Position numbers and translations under genes: made by a program | Notes under the pieces: model-generated | Database searches by the model: none | Seen by the model: the letters and a program-made list of their open reading frames with translations, nothing else | Told to the model about the DNA's origin: nothing | Shown: positions 1 to 6,121 of the stretch, piece after piece | Layout: every line of letters starts with the position of its first letter | Numbering within the stretch: the first letter of the stretch is position 1 | Origin: Bdellovibrionales bacterium | GTDB lineage: Bacteria > Myxococcota > XYA12-FULL-58-9 > SYDY01 | Reading direction: 5' to 3' | Length of the DNA: 6,810 nucleotides | Assembly: GCA_005801425.1 (NCBI GenBank) | Contig: SYDY01000116.1 | Span: 1 to 6,810, forward strand

Positions 1-822
1 CGACATATTGTCTGTGTTCATCACCCCATGCACAAAACCGACGCGCATCCAATGGGCAATCATCACCGCCGTACGTCTGCATACTTCGTGAAACCATGAA
101 GCATACGTGCATTGGTCAAAGTGCGTATTGACCGTCCAATCGAGCAAACAACGCATATTGGGCAAATCACCGCGTGCCGCAAAAATTTCAAAATTTCCAA
201 ACCGAACAAACGACGGTGCGACACGGCACACCACAGCACCGGGTTCTTCTCGCGGGTGGCCATCGTACAAGATATCGCGCACCACCCCATCACCCGTGAG
301 CACAAGCGACAGCGCGCGTGTGGTCGGAACGCCCAAGTGATGCATGGCTTCACTGCAAAGAAATTCGCGCACCGACGACCTAAGCACCGCACGTCCATCG
401 GCAAAACGTGAATACGGCGTAGGTCCTGCCCCTTTAAGCTGCAACGCAAGCATGTTTCCCGTGAAGACATCACGCATCTCGCCCAAATTGATCGCACGCC
501 CATCACCCAACTGGCCTGCCCAATGACCAAATTGATGACCGCCATAACACATGGCAAATGGTTTCATGGTTTCAGGGACCAAGTGCCCCGAAAACACATC
601 GGCGAAATATTGCGACGCGCACAGCGTATCGCTCATTCCCAAGCGCTGTGCCACATCCGGCGCGACCGCCACAAGTTTAGGTTGCGACACTTGCGTAGGA
701 GAAACCCACGAATAATGGGCATTCAAGACCTGGCGTGTCGCATTACGCACGTCAGGATCAGGCACCAAAGCATCGGTAAAATCATGAGAGAATATCAGAT
801 CGTTTGCGTTATCCTGTGGCAT
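1..822 (-). CDS. selO: SelO/YdiU family protein adenylyltransferase (AMPylase), C-terminal part outside window
   Basis: The minus-strand frame is open from ATG at 822 to the window edge and gives the first 274 residues; the E. coli family member has about 480, so the C-terminus is cut off. SelO is a pseudokinase-fold enzyme that transfers AMP from ATP to hydroxyl side chains of proteins and is linked to redox stress (family knowledge). Visible signatures: [18 protein letters not shown] at about 93-110, [18 protein letters not shown] at about 127-144 containing the expected nucleotide-binding lysine (K130), REFLCSEAM at about 152-160 with a candidate conserved glutamate, and the active-site stretch HGVMNTDN at 265-272. 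The metal-binding Asp of the following DYGP motif would lie just beyond the edge. The ATG is the first start after an in-frame TAA (831-829). I see no clear Shine-Dalgarno. Only 25 bp separate it from the upstream barrel gene, so the two are probably co-transcribed. Identification is strong; the protein's target is unknown. Confidence 0.95.
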   Translation of the reverse strand, partial: MPQDNANDLIFSHDFTDALVPDPDVRNATRQVLNAHYSWVSPTQVSQPKLVAVAPDVAQRLGMSDTLCASQYFADVFSGHLVPETMKPFAMCYGGHQFGHWAGQLGDGRAINLGEMRDVFTGNMLALQLKGAGPTPYSRFADGRAVLRSSVREFLCSEAMHHLGVPTTRALSLVLTGDGVVRDILYDGHPREEPGAVVCRVAPSFVRFGNFEIFAARGDLPNMRCLLDWTVNTHFDQCTYASWFHEVCRRTAVMIAHWMRVGFVHGVMNTDNMS

Positions 823-847
823 GCGTGATTATTGCACGAATACATTG

Positions 848-1459
848 TTACAACCACCCACCGACCACAATACGAAGTTGCACTTCAATAGCGAGCGCCC
901 CATGGCTAACATCGGACATCTGACGTTGCACACGACTTAACACGTCAAAGCCAATGTCAGGTCCCATGCCAAAAAATACACCATTTTGCATGGCGTAAAA
1001 AACAGGAAGAAATAACCCTAGTGTCACACGGTGCATATCGACAGAGGGTGGTTCAAAAACCGACTGCACAAGCCCCACAGGCTCTTGACGTTCAAACACG
1101 TAACGCGCCCACAAACGCGGCATCAATGCGATCTGATCGCGCAATGGAATGTTGTATGCGATCTCTGGACGAATGGAGAGTCCCACGCTTTGACTGCTGC
1201 TTGCTGTCACCGACGAAAACTCTCGACCCCACAAAAAGCCGATACTACCCCCCACACCTATGCCATGTTTTAAAAAATACAAAACGCCCGGTGATGCATC
1301 CAAACGGTAGGAATCGTAACGCTCGCCCGACGGCATTTTATTGGACGCATAGGCAAACGCAACACTGCCCTGGGGCATCCACGTTCCTACATCGCCTAGC
1401 GTGCCTACGGACAAACTTAGGGCTATAATATGAGACAACAAGCCTACTGCAATCACCAA
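848..1459 (-). CDS. Predicted secreted outer-membrane beta-barrel-like protein, function unknown
   Basis: About 203 residues with a hydrophobic N-terminus (residues 1-22, VIAVGLLSHIIALSLSVG) that resembles a signal peptide but lacks the usual Lys/Arg. The rest alternates short amphipathic segments with Gly, Ser and aromatic residues (for example GVLYFLKHGIGVGGSIGFLW at about 58-77, and VTLGLFLPVFYAMQNGVFFGMGPDIGF at about 145-171, given here only in part as a pattern of Gly and aromatics). The final residues IEVQLRIVVGGWL also look like a beta-strand. This fits a small outer-membrane barrel, but I cannot name a family. The start is uncertain: an in-frame TGA lies directly upstream (1462-1460), so initiation must be at TTG 1459, GTG 1456 or later. 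An out-of-frame ATGATG sits at 1466-1461, which could point to a frameshift. No good ribosome-binding site is visible. It lies 25 bp upstream of selO on the same strand. Confidence 0.6.
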   Translation of the reverse strand: MVIAVGLLSHIIALSLSVGTLGDVGTWMPQGSVAFAYASNKMPSGERYDSYRLDASPGVLYFLKHGIGVGGSIGFLWGREFSSVTASSSQSVGLSIRPEIAYNIPLRDQIALMPRLWARYVFERQEPVGLVQSVFEPPSVDMHRVTLGLFLPVFYAMQNGVFFGMGPDIGFDVLSRVQRQMSDVSHGALAIEVQLRIVVGGWL

Positions 1460-1565
1460 TCATCATGGTAAATCGAAAATCTAGGCTTACAAATAAAATG
1501 GATCCGCCCCCACCGGTAGCTGCGCGACCGACTCCCCCTTGCTTCGCAAAGTGGCGTGTGAGGAA

Positions 1566-2648
1566 TTACGCGACAAATTCGATATCCAACGACGCGCCGT
1601 CTTGCGCACGCTTAAGCCCAGAAAATCCGTGCTGAATGCCATAAACAGCATCCATCACCACGGCGCGGGCGGGGGCACTGCGATAATCTTCGTGTCCAGC
1701 AATACGATCCAAGACCGTACCGCTTCCGGTTATCAGATCACCCATGCCACCATGTTCATCGATGGTAAATTGCTGAACCTCGGCCCCTTGTGCAGCGCCA
1801 CGGGCCATACACGACATATTCAACACGCCTTGGGCCAAATCTTCTGGCGACTTGATCGCAAGCACATCTTTAAGATCGGCCCAAGTTACCTGCTTCGATG
1901 TGATTGCTTTCTGGCTTGGATCAACAAAACGTAGCTTATTTACCAAACCGCGCAACATCGAATTGGAATACGTTGACGGCTGCACTTGGCGGATCTGTCG
2001 CTTGAGCCCACGGGCCAAAGCGGGATCTTCATCGGTCATTTTTTGAGTAAGCCTATCGGCTGCGTCGGCATTCGTCACCAACAGACCCCACTGGCGGGCT
2101 TTGGAAAACATACTTTTGTGATTGGTCTTAATCGGGATCGTCACCATATAGGTCACATCCACCGTTACAATATTATTGTTTCGATCACGGCGTTTTTCTT
2201 GGATCACAATTTTTGTTTCAACCGCTTGCATAACCGCGCGAAGATTGATGGCCATATCCTTAGGAGCAAATTGTACTGTGGGCTCGCCGATGCTTAGCAC
2301 TTTGGCGTGCTGTGGCATGTTGAGCCGCACTTCTGGGGGCAACTGATTTAAAGCCTCATTCAAATCCATGGCCGGCGCTTGTGGCGATGTGACCCGTGGA
2401 CCCGCCTTTCGCAATGCGATTTGTGCCGCACGAAGATTGGCCGCAGTGCCCCCTTGTCTGAGCGGACCAATAGGCTCTGGCAACGCGCCGCCTACGGGTC
2501 TTTTTTGCGTTCCATTGGGATTTTCTGGGATCACAACATCCGGAGAATGATCGTCTGAGGTATGATCTTGATGACCGGCAGCATTCGAACGAAGTGCATT
2601 CAAATGTTCGGCCCCAGTCACACGATTTTCGAAGCGCAAATTATTCAT
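1566..2648 (-). CDS. Hypothetical protein of 360 aa, no recognised family
   Basis: A long open frame that I do not recognise. I chose ATG 2648 (MNNLRFENR); TTG 2675 would add nine residues (MLNKSNGIN). Residues 1 to about 100 are hydrophilic and rich in Asn, Asp, Pro, Gly and Ala, and are probably disordered. From about 105 the sequence looks folded, with a likely beta-rich stretch (KIVIQEKRRDRNNNIVTVDV, 146-165), then a basic, helical-looking region (about 175-240, including KARQWGLL and LKRQIRQVQ) and a C-terminal half with LIxGSGTVLDRIAGHEDYRS around 305-324. There is no signal peptide, membrane segment, Walker motif, zinc ligand set or HExxH; the only cysteine is C280. The AUG-proximal DNA is AT-rich with a short palindrome (2665-2675). 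The gene follows the PHA-system gene after 92 bp and precedes the barrel gene by 106 bp, all on one strand. A role in the cytoplasm or as an exported substrate cannot be told from sequence. Confidence 0.8.
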   Translation of the reverse strand: MNNLRFENRVTGAEHLNALRSNAAGHQDHTSDDHSPDVVIPENPNGTQKRPVGGALPEPIGPLRQGGTAANLRAAQIALRKAGPRVTSPQAPAMDLNEALNQLPPEVRLNMPQHAKVLSIGEPTVQFAPKDMAINLRAVMQAVETKIVIQEKRRDRNNNIVTVDVTYMVTIPIKTNHKSMFSKARQWGLLVTNADAADRLTQKMTDEDPALARGLKRQIRQVQPSTYSNSMLRGLVNKLRFVDPSQKAITSKQVTWADLKDVLAIKSPEDLAQGVLNMSCMARGAAQGAEVQQFTIDEHGGMGDLITGSGTVLDRIAGHEDYRSAPARAVVMDAVYGIQHGFSGLKRAQDGASLDIEFVA

Positions 2649-2740
2649 ATTTATACCGTTACTTTTGTTCAACAATAAACAATTATCGCGTTCCGCGACC
2701 TAAGCGTACACACTTTCAAATGACCGGGGATAATGAATGA
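2649..2740 (-). promoter_or_regulatory. AT-rich gap upstream of the 360-aa gene, with a hairpin and a palindrome
   Basis: This 92-bp gap contains two symmetric elements. At 2686-2698 TCGCG and CGCGA form a 5-bp GC-rich stem around a 3-nt loop, followed on the minus strand by T-rich but interrupted sequence (TAATTGTTTATTG); this could be a weak terminator for the PHA-system gene. At 2665-2675 is the perfect 11-bp palindrome TTGTTCAACAA, ending 17 bp before the ATG at 2648. A TATAAA at 2655-2650 abuts the start codon, too close to be a normal -10 box for that start. The regulatory reading is inference. Confidence 0.3.
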
Positions 2741-3031
2741 TTATGCTTCTGCTTCGAACGCAGAGCTAAGACGCTTTTCGATGCTTTCCTGCAACCGTGC
2801 CGCATCAACACCAGCCATGCGTGCGAGCATGCCAAGCTTGATGGTCACTGTCACAGAAGTGTCAGAGACAGCGATATCGCCCGACACACCAGTGCCTTTG
2901 AGATTGGCTTTGTTGCCCGACCAGTCGGCTTTAACACCGTACTTGGCAACCATACCTTCAAAAGACTGCAAACGATTTTTGGCTTCTTCGGCACCTAGAT
3001 GATGGGCCTGAGTGACTTGAACGTCTGACAC
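2741..3031 (-). CDS. Polyhydroxyalkanoic acid system family protein (PHA_gran_rgn-like)
   Basis: A 96-residue protein whose whole length resembles the small putative polyhydroxyalkanoic acid system family (Pfam PHA_gran_rgn), proposed from gene context to be linked to PHA granules. The pattern seen is an N-terminal strand then HHLGAEEAKNRLQ (about 10-22), a middle region with a short polar stretch and GTGVSGDIAVSDTSVTVTI (about 47-64), the family-typical KLGMLARMAG (65-74), and a C-terminal amphipathic helix with IEKRLSSAF (84-92). I chose GTG 3031 (MSDVQVT) because GGGAGG lies at 3041-3036 just upstream and because family members usually begin in this way; GTG 3046 would add five residues. 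The frame starts 24 bp after the tRNA-Val 3' end, so it may be processed from a tRNA-containing transcript. No phaC or other PHA gene is in the window, so a PHA role is from family name only. Confidence 0.75.
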   Translation of the reverse strand: MSDVQVTQAHHLGAEEAKNRLQSFEGMVAKYGVKADWSGNKANLKGTGVSGDIAVSDTSVTVTIKLGMLARMAGVDAARLQESIEKRLSSAFEAEA

Positions 3032-3035
3032 GGTG

Positions 3036-3041
3036 CCTCCC
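3036..3041 (-). promoter_or_regulatory. Ribosome binding site that sets the start of the PHA-system gene
   Basis: GGGAGG on the minus strand, four bases before GTG 3031. Its position falls inside the longer alternative frame from GTG 3046 and so favours the shorter protein. The spacing is a little tight. Confidence 0.6.
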
Positions 3042-3055
3042 AACACGAGTGTTTA

Positions 3056-3130
3056 TGGTGGGCGGAGAGGGTTTCGAACCCACGGCATCCGGCTTGTAAG
3101 GCCAGCGCTCTACCGCTGAGCTATCCGCCC
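3056..3130 (-). tRNA. tRNA-Val (anticodon UAC)
   Basis: A 75-nt cloverleaf folds on the minus strand: acceptor GGGCGGA/TCCGCCC (7 bp), T8-A9, D-arm GCTC-AGCGGTA-GAGC, anticodon arm CTGGC-CTTACAA-GCCGG with one T-G wobble, variable loop ATGCC, T-arm GTGGG-TTCGAAA-CCCTC, discriminator A, and a genome-encoded CCA. The loop CTTACAA gives anticodon TAC (UAC in RNA), read as valine (GUA and other GUN codons if U34 is modified). The second T-stem pair is a T-T mismatch (positions 50/64). The 5' end at 3130 overlaps the last ten bases of dprA, including its stop codon. The gene is co-oriented with dprA upstream and the PHA-system gene downstream; no separate promoter was identified. Confidence 0.95.
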
Positions 3131-3948
3131 ACGGCGTTCGTAACACACGATTGCAACGATGGTAAAGTGAAAATGTGGGCATGTCCATCAACAAGCAATT
3201 GTTCAAGCCCGGCACGTGCAACCACAGCGTAGGGTTCAGGAACACGCACAGGCCGACCCAAATTTCTCGCGAAGTGTGCAGTTCCCATGGTGCCCGATTT
3301 GGCATCGGCTTCAGCAACGTACAGCGTGTGGCTCAGGGCCGCAATCAAGCGATTGCGCCGGGCATGATCGTAGGCAAAGGTTGTTTCGCCTGGCGGGTGT
3401 TCACTAACCAAAGCCCCACCCGCACGAAGAATACGCGCAAACAGATCGCGATGGCCTGCGGGATACACACGGTCCACGGCCACACCCAAAAACACGACCG
3501 TTTTTTTGCCTGAATCAAGTGCAGCTTCATGGGCTTCGCAATCGATGCCAAGTGCCCCACCGGAAACAACAAGCGCCGCATCGCTTGCCATGACCACATC
3601 CCTTGCCCACGCCAAACCTGACGCGCTTGCTCTGCGCGCGCCAACCACACCCATTCCACGTTGCTTCAACAACAGAGGATCACCACGCACACACAACAGC
3701 GGCGGCGGATCATCAAGCTCGCAAAGAGCCTCTGAATAGCCCCAAGCAGGAATGACGCTGATCCCCAACGATGTAATTTGATGACACTGACGTGCTGCTT
3801 CGTGATGCTGCTCTGACGTCGCTTTGGCAAGCCACGGAGCCAAGGCATGGATGCCTGCTTCACCGCACATGGCACGGCCTAACGCAGATCCGCGAGGACC
3901 TGACGCAAGACGCGCGCACAACAACTCTTCGAGTAAGTAAGGGGTCAC
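3121..3948 (-). CDS. dprA: DNA processing protein DprA/Smf, lacking the C-terminal winged-helix domain
   Basis: DprA binds single-stranded DNA and loads RecA during natural transformation; its core is a Rossmann-like fold (family knowledge). Over 275 residues the core is clear: PPPLLCVRGDPLLL (81-94), GVVGARRASASG (100-111), VVSGGALGIDCEAH (127-140), VDRVYPAGHRDLFARI (158-173), GALVSEHPPGE (178-188), RRNRLIAALS (197-206) and VAEADAKSGTMGTAHFARNLGRPV (211-234). The N-terminal region (1-80) is a short version of the usual helical domain. Usual family members run to about 360-390 residues with a C-terminal winged helix; here the frame stops about 40 residues after the Rossmann core, so that domain is missing. 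I chose GTG 3948 (MTPYLLEELL), 5 bp after the rpmF stop; TTG 4011 would overlap rpmF. Translational coupling to rpmF is likely because no good Shine-Dalgarno is seen. The stop TAG (3123-3121) lies in the tRNA-Val gene. Confidence 0.93.
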   Translation of the reverse strand: MTPYLLEELLCARLASGPRGSALGRAMCGEAGIHALAPWLAKATSEQHHEAARQCHQITSLGISVIPAWGYSEALCELDDPPPLLCVRGDPLLLKQRGMGVVGARRASASGLAWARDVVMASDAALVVSGGALGIDCEAHEAALDSGKKTVVFLGVAVDRVYPAGHRDLFARILRAGGALVSEHPPGETTFAYDHARRNRLIAALSHTLYVAEADAKSGTMGTAHFARNLGRPVRVPEPYAVVARAGLEQLLVDGHAHIFTLPSLQSCVTNAVGG

Positions 3949-3953
3949 TGAAA

Positions 3954-4136
3954 TTATTTTTGCGCTACTGCGATAACCTGACGCGAACGATACTGACCGC
4001 ACGAACCACAAATACGATGCAATTGGCGTGGTTCACGGCAATTGGCACATGTAATAAAATGCGGACGCACGAGAGCGTCATGGGCACGCTGCATGCGTGT
4101 TCGAGAATGTGATTTGCGTTTCTTAGGTACTGCCAT
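3954..4136 (-). CDS. rpmF: 50S ribosomal protein L32
   Basis: A 60-residue protein of normal family length that starts with the signature MAVPKKRKSHSRTRMQRAHD. L32 is a component of the large ribosomal subunit. A zinc-ribbon is seen as C30-x2-C33 and C43-x2-C46 (CANC and CGSC), the zinc-binding form of L32. The ATG at 4136 is preceded by GAGGAG (4150-4145) at 8 bp. It follows yceD by 65 bp, the usual partner, but is followed by dprA rather than plsX, the more familiar downstream neighbour. Confidence 0.97.
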   Translation of the reverse strand: MAVPKKRKSHSRTRMQRAHDALVRPHFITCANCREPRQLHRICGSCGQYRSRQVIAVAQK

Positions 4137-4144
4137 GGGGTTAT

Positions 4145-4150
4145 CTCCTC
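4145..4150 (-). promoter_or_regulatory. Strong ribosome binding site of rpmF
   Basis: GAGGAG on the minus strand, eight bases before the rpmF ATG at 4136. It is the strongest Shine-Dalgarno in the left block, as expected for a ribosomal protein. Confidence 0.8.
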
Positions 4151-4201
4151 AAACGTTCAGGGCGCAGCAAGCTGGTCCCCTACAAAACTTACACACCATT
4201 G

Positions 4202-4747
4202 TCACGGAGTATCCGTTTGCACAAGGGTTGTTAAGACCGAAAAACGCGGATCAACCGGCTTATGACAGCCGCATGGCCGCTCGTTGTTATTGTTTCCGCA
4301 CTCAAGACACAGCCCTGCGCAATCTTCACGGCACAGCGACGCCATCGGCAAACACAATAACAATTCCTCTCGAAGCAATGCTTCAAGATCAACTGTATCG
4401 TTGTCGTAACACGATACGCCCATGTCTTCTTCCAGAAGCTCACCGTCAGGGGATGAAGCCACGGGCTCATGCCCTTGGGCAAACAACGTAACATCAATAC
4501 TGTTTTCAATAGGAACAGCAACTTCCGTAAGGCAGCGAGAACACGATGTTTTTAAGAAAAACGACGCATTTCCAACAGCACGAACTGCATCTTTCACACG
4601 TGTGAGATAAACGGAGTAATGCCCCGTTTGGGCCCACACATATCCCATGCTTTCATCGCCAAGAAGTGCTTCGCATGTTTCGGCGTCCACGTCGCCGTGT
4701 GCGTCAAAGCCTTGCTCACCAATTTCATGCAGTTCAATGCGTTTCAT
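4202..4747 (-). CDS. yceD: YceD/DUF177 family protein
   Basis: A 181-residue protein of the YceD (DUF177) family, associated in E. coli and plants with 23S rRNA accumulation; its biochemical activity is not well defined. Seen in the sequence: C69-S-R-C72 with LTEVAVPI following (strand region, about 69-80), an acidic linker with GELLEEDMG at about 102-110, DTVDLEALLREELLLCLPM at about 117-135, and the family-typical cysteine cluster CREDCAGLCLECG at 139-151 followed by C159 and C161. These fit a metal-binding cysteine arrangement (inference). I chose ATG 4747 (MKRIELHEIG), as TTG/other codons further upstream would read into the divergent tilS region. A promoter-like TTGACA/CATAAA pair sits at 4803-4776. 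Downstream is rpmF, the conserved partner, with which it probably forms an operon. Confidence 0.9.
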   Translation of the reverse strand: MKRIELHEIGEQGFDAHGDVDAETCEALLGDESMGYVWAQTGHYSVYLTRVKDAVRAVGNASFFLKTSCSRCLTEVAVPIENSIDVTLFAQGHEPVASSPDGELLEEDMGVSCYDNDTVDLEALLREELLLCLPMASLCREDCAGLCLECGNNNNERPCGCHKPVDPRFSVLTTLVQTDTP

Positions 4748-4757
4748 GGGGTTTCCG

Positions 4758-6104
4758 ATGGTTCTAAACGCGCTATTTATGGGCGGCCATCGCACCCTGT
4801 CAAGCACAGGGGAGCCATGCTATGCGGGCATCATGTTGGTCGCAACCAGTGGCGGACCCGATTCGCAAGCTCTGTTGCATTTTCTTGCACAAAAGGCGCC
4901 ACCCCATCTTGTGGCTTGTGGGATCGATCATGGCTTGCGACCAGAAGCCGCCCGGGAGCTCGATTTGGCAGAAAACTTGGCCAAGTCATTGGGCGTACCT
5001 TTTGTACGACGCCACGTCACGGTGCCCACACAAGGCAATCTTCTCGAAAATGCACGTGAGGCCCGCTATGCCATGCTTCATGCGGTTGCCGAGGAATATG
5101 CATGCACGCGCATCGCCGTGGCCCACACCGCCACGGATCAACTTGAAACCATGCTGATGCATATCGCACGAGGATGCGGTTTGCGTGGGGCTTCGGGGAT
5201 CCCTGTCCAACGCGGTATAATTGTGCGTCCTCTCTTGCGCATGACCCGAACAGAAATTTTATCGTATCTGCACGAACATAAAATTTTATTTGCAGAAGAT
5301 CCGAGCAATGCCAAGCGCAGCCGCGGTTTGTTACGCAGTGCGGTGTTGCCCGCATTGCGCGATCTCAATACCCAGGTGGAGATCCATGCCGCCGATCTCG
5401 CCCATGAATTGTCAGAGACCTTCGTCTGTTTCGATGCACTTGCCGATGATCTTCTTCAAGCATCACAAGGTCCCTGTGGTGCACTCCATATCGACGCATT
5501 TTATAAAGCCCCCGTGATGCGCGCACTGTATAATCACACCCTCATCCGATGGCTTGCACACCATGGCGTGCGCGCAGGACGCGCCCACCTTCAACAATTG
5601 CACGCCATGCGGGCGGGTACAGTCGCGATTGAAGGACGTGAGTTCACATGGGATCGTGGGATGCTATGGCCGCCGTTACCAGACATCGCCTACGATATTG
5701 CTGTGCCGCCCCACGCCGGTTTGTTAGAACTCCCCCATGGGGTCACGTTGCACCACCACCATGGACCTGTGGATCACGCCGCGATATGGCAGAAAAAATC
5801 GGCTTGGGCGGTTGCGTTTGACATCGACGACACCCAAGATACATTCCATGTGCGAAGATGGCGTGAAGGCGATCGTATGGTTGGATTTGATGGACAAGGG
5901 ATGCGCCAAGTGGGCGATCTATTTACAGATCACAAAATCCCACTTCCATTGCGCAGGCTGTGGCCTGTGGTGATCTGCCAAAATAAGATCGTTTGGGTCG
6001 TCGGACTCCGCCGGGGGTTGGGCCATGCCATCACCCAGAAGACAAAACGCATGCTCTGCCTTGAGATCCCTGAGGGCAACTGGATGCAGAGCGTGGTAAA
6101 GTAA
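4758..6104 (+). CDS. tilS: tRNA(Ile)-lysidine synthetase
   Basis: TilS converts C34 of the tRNA-Ile CAU anticodon to lysidine using ATP and lysine, so that it reads AUA. Over 448 residues (from 4758): PP-loop SGGPDS at 31-36 preceded by the strand IMLVAT, GIDHGLRPEAARELD (55-69), GNLLENAREARYAML (93-107), VAHTATDQLETMLM (121-134), RGCGLRGASGIP (138-149), DPSNAKRSRGLLRSAVLPAL (181-200). The C-terminal TilS_C domain from about 363 has RRWREGDRM, GDLFTDHKIPLPLR and KIVWVVGLRRG. E. coli TilS has 432 residues. The start is uncertain: 4758 leaves ten bases to the divergent yceD ATG and overlaps its promoter; ATG 4833 gives 423 residues starting MLVATSGG. Neither has a strong Shine-Dalgarno, while GGGGAG (4809-4814) is well placed only for an out-of-frame ATG at 4822. 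ftsH follows after 29 bp, a common arrangement. Confidence 0.95.
   Translation: MVLNALFMGGHRTLSSTGEPCYAGIMLVATSGGPDSQALLHFLAQKAPPHLVACGIDHGLRPEAARELDLAENLAKSLGVPFVRRHVTVPTQGNLLENAREARYAMLHAVAEEYACTRIAVAHTATDQLETMLMHIARGCGLRGASGIPVQRGIIVRPLLRMTRTEILSYLHEHKILFAEDPSNAKRSRGLLRSAVLPALRDLNTQVEIHAADLAHELSETFVCFDALADDLLQASQGPCGALHIDAFYKAPVMRALYNHTLIRWLAHHGVRAGRAHLQQLHAMRAGTVAIEGREFTWDRGMLWPPLPDIAYDIAVPPHAGLLELPHGVTLHHHHGPVDHAAIWQKKSAWAVAFDIDDTQDTFHVRRWREGDRMVGFDGQGMRQVGDLFTDHKIPLPLRRLWPVVICQNKIVWVVGLRRGLGHAITQKTKRMLCLEIPEGNWMQSVVK
4776..4803 (-). promoter_or_regulatory. Putative sigma-70-type promoter for yceD-rpmF
   Basis: On the minus strand a perfect -35 box TTGACA (4803-4798) is followed after 16 bp by CATAAA (4781-4776), which matches the -10 consensus at 4 of 6 positions. 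Initiation about 7 bp downstream, near 4769, would leave a leader of roughly 20 nt before the yceD ATG at 4747. The element overlaps the first codons of tilS if tilS begins at 4758. That overlap is one reason to consider the later tilS start. Confidence 0.6.
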
Positions 6105-6121
6105 ATTATAGTTCCCCCTAA

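Noticed and set aside
63-557. A 164-aa minus-strand frame.
   Set aside because: It lies in another frame over selO, whose SelO motifs are continuous; its Cys/Arg-rich translation is a shadow.
1539-1549. TTGC-TTC-GCAA hairpin between the 360-aa and barrel genes as a terminator.
   Set aside because: The stem is only 4 bp with no following T-run on either strand; the rest of this 106-bp gap shows nothing clear.
3056-3130. tRNA-Val as the attachment site of an integrated element.
   Set aside because: No integrase gene and no direct repeat of the tRNA 3' end are visible in the window.
4647-4757. A longer tilS start at ATG 4647.
   Set aside because: It would overlap yceD antisense by about 100 bp and add a Ser/Cys-rich N-terminus unlike TilS.
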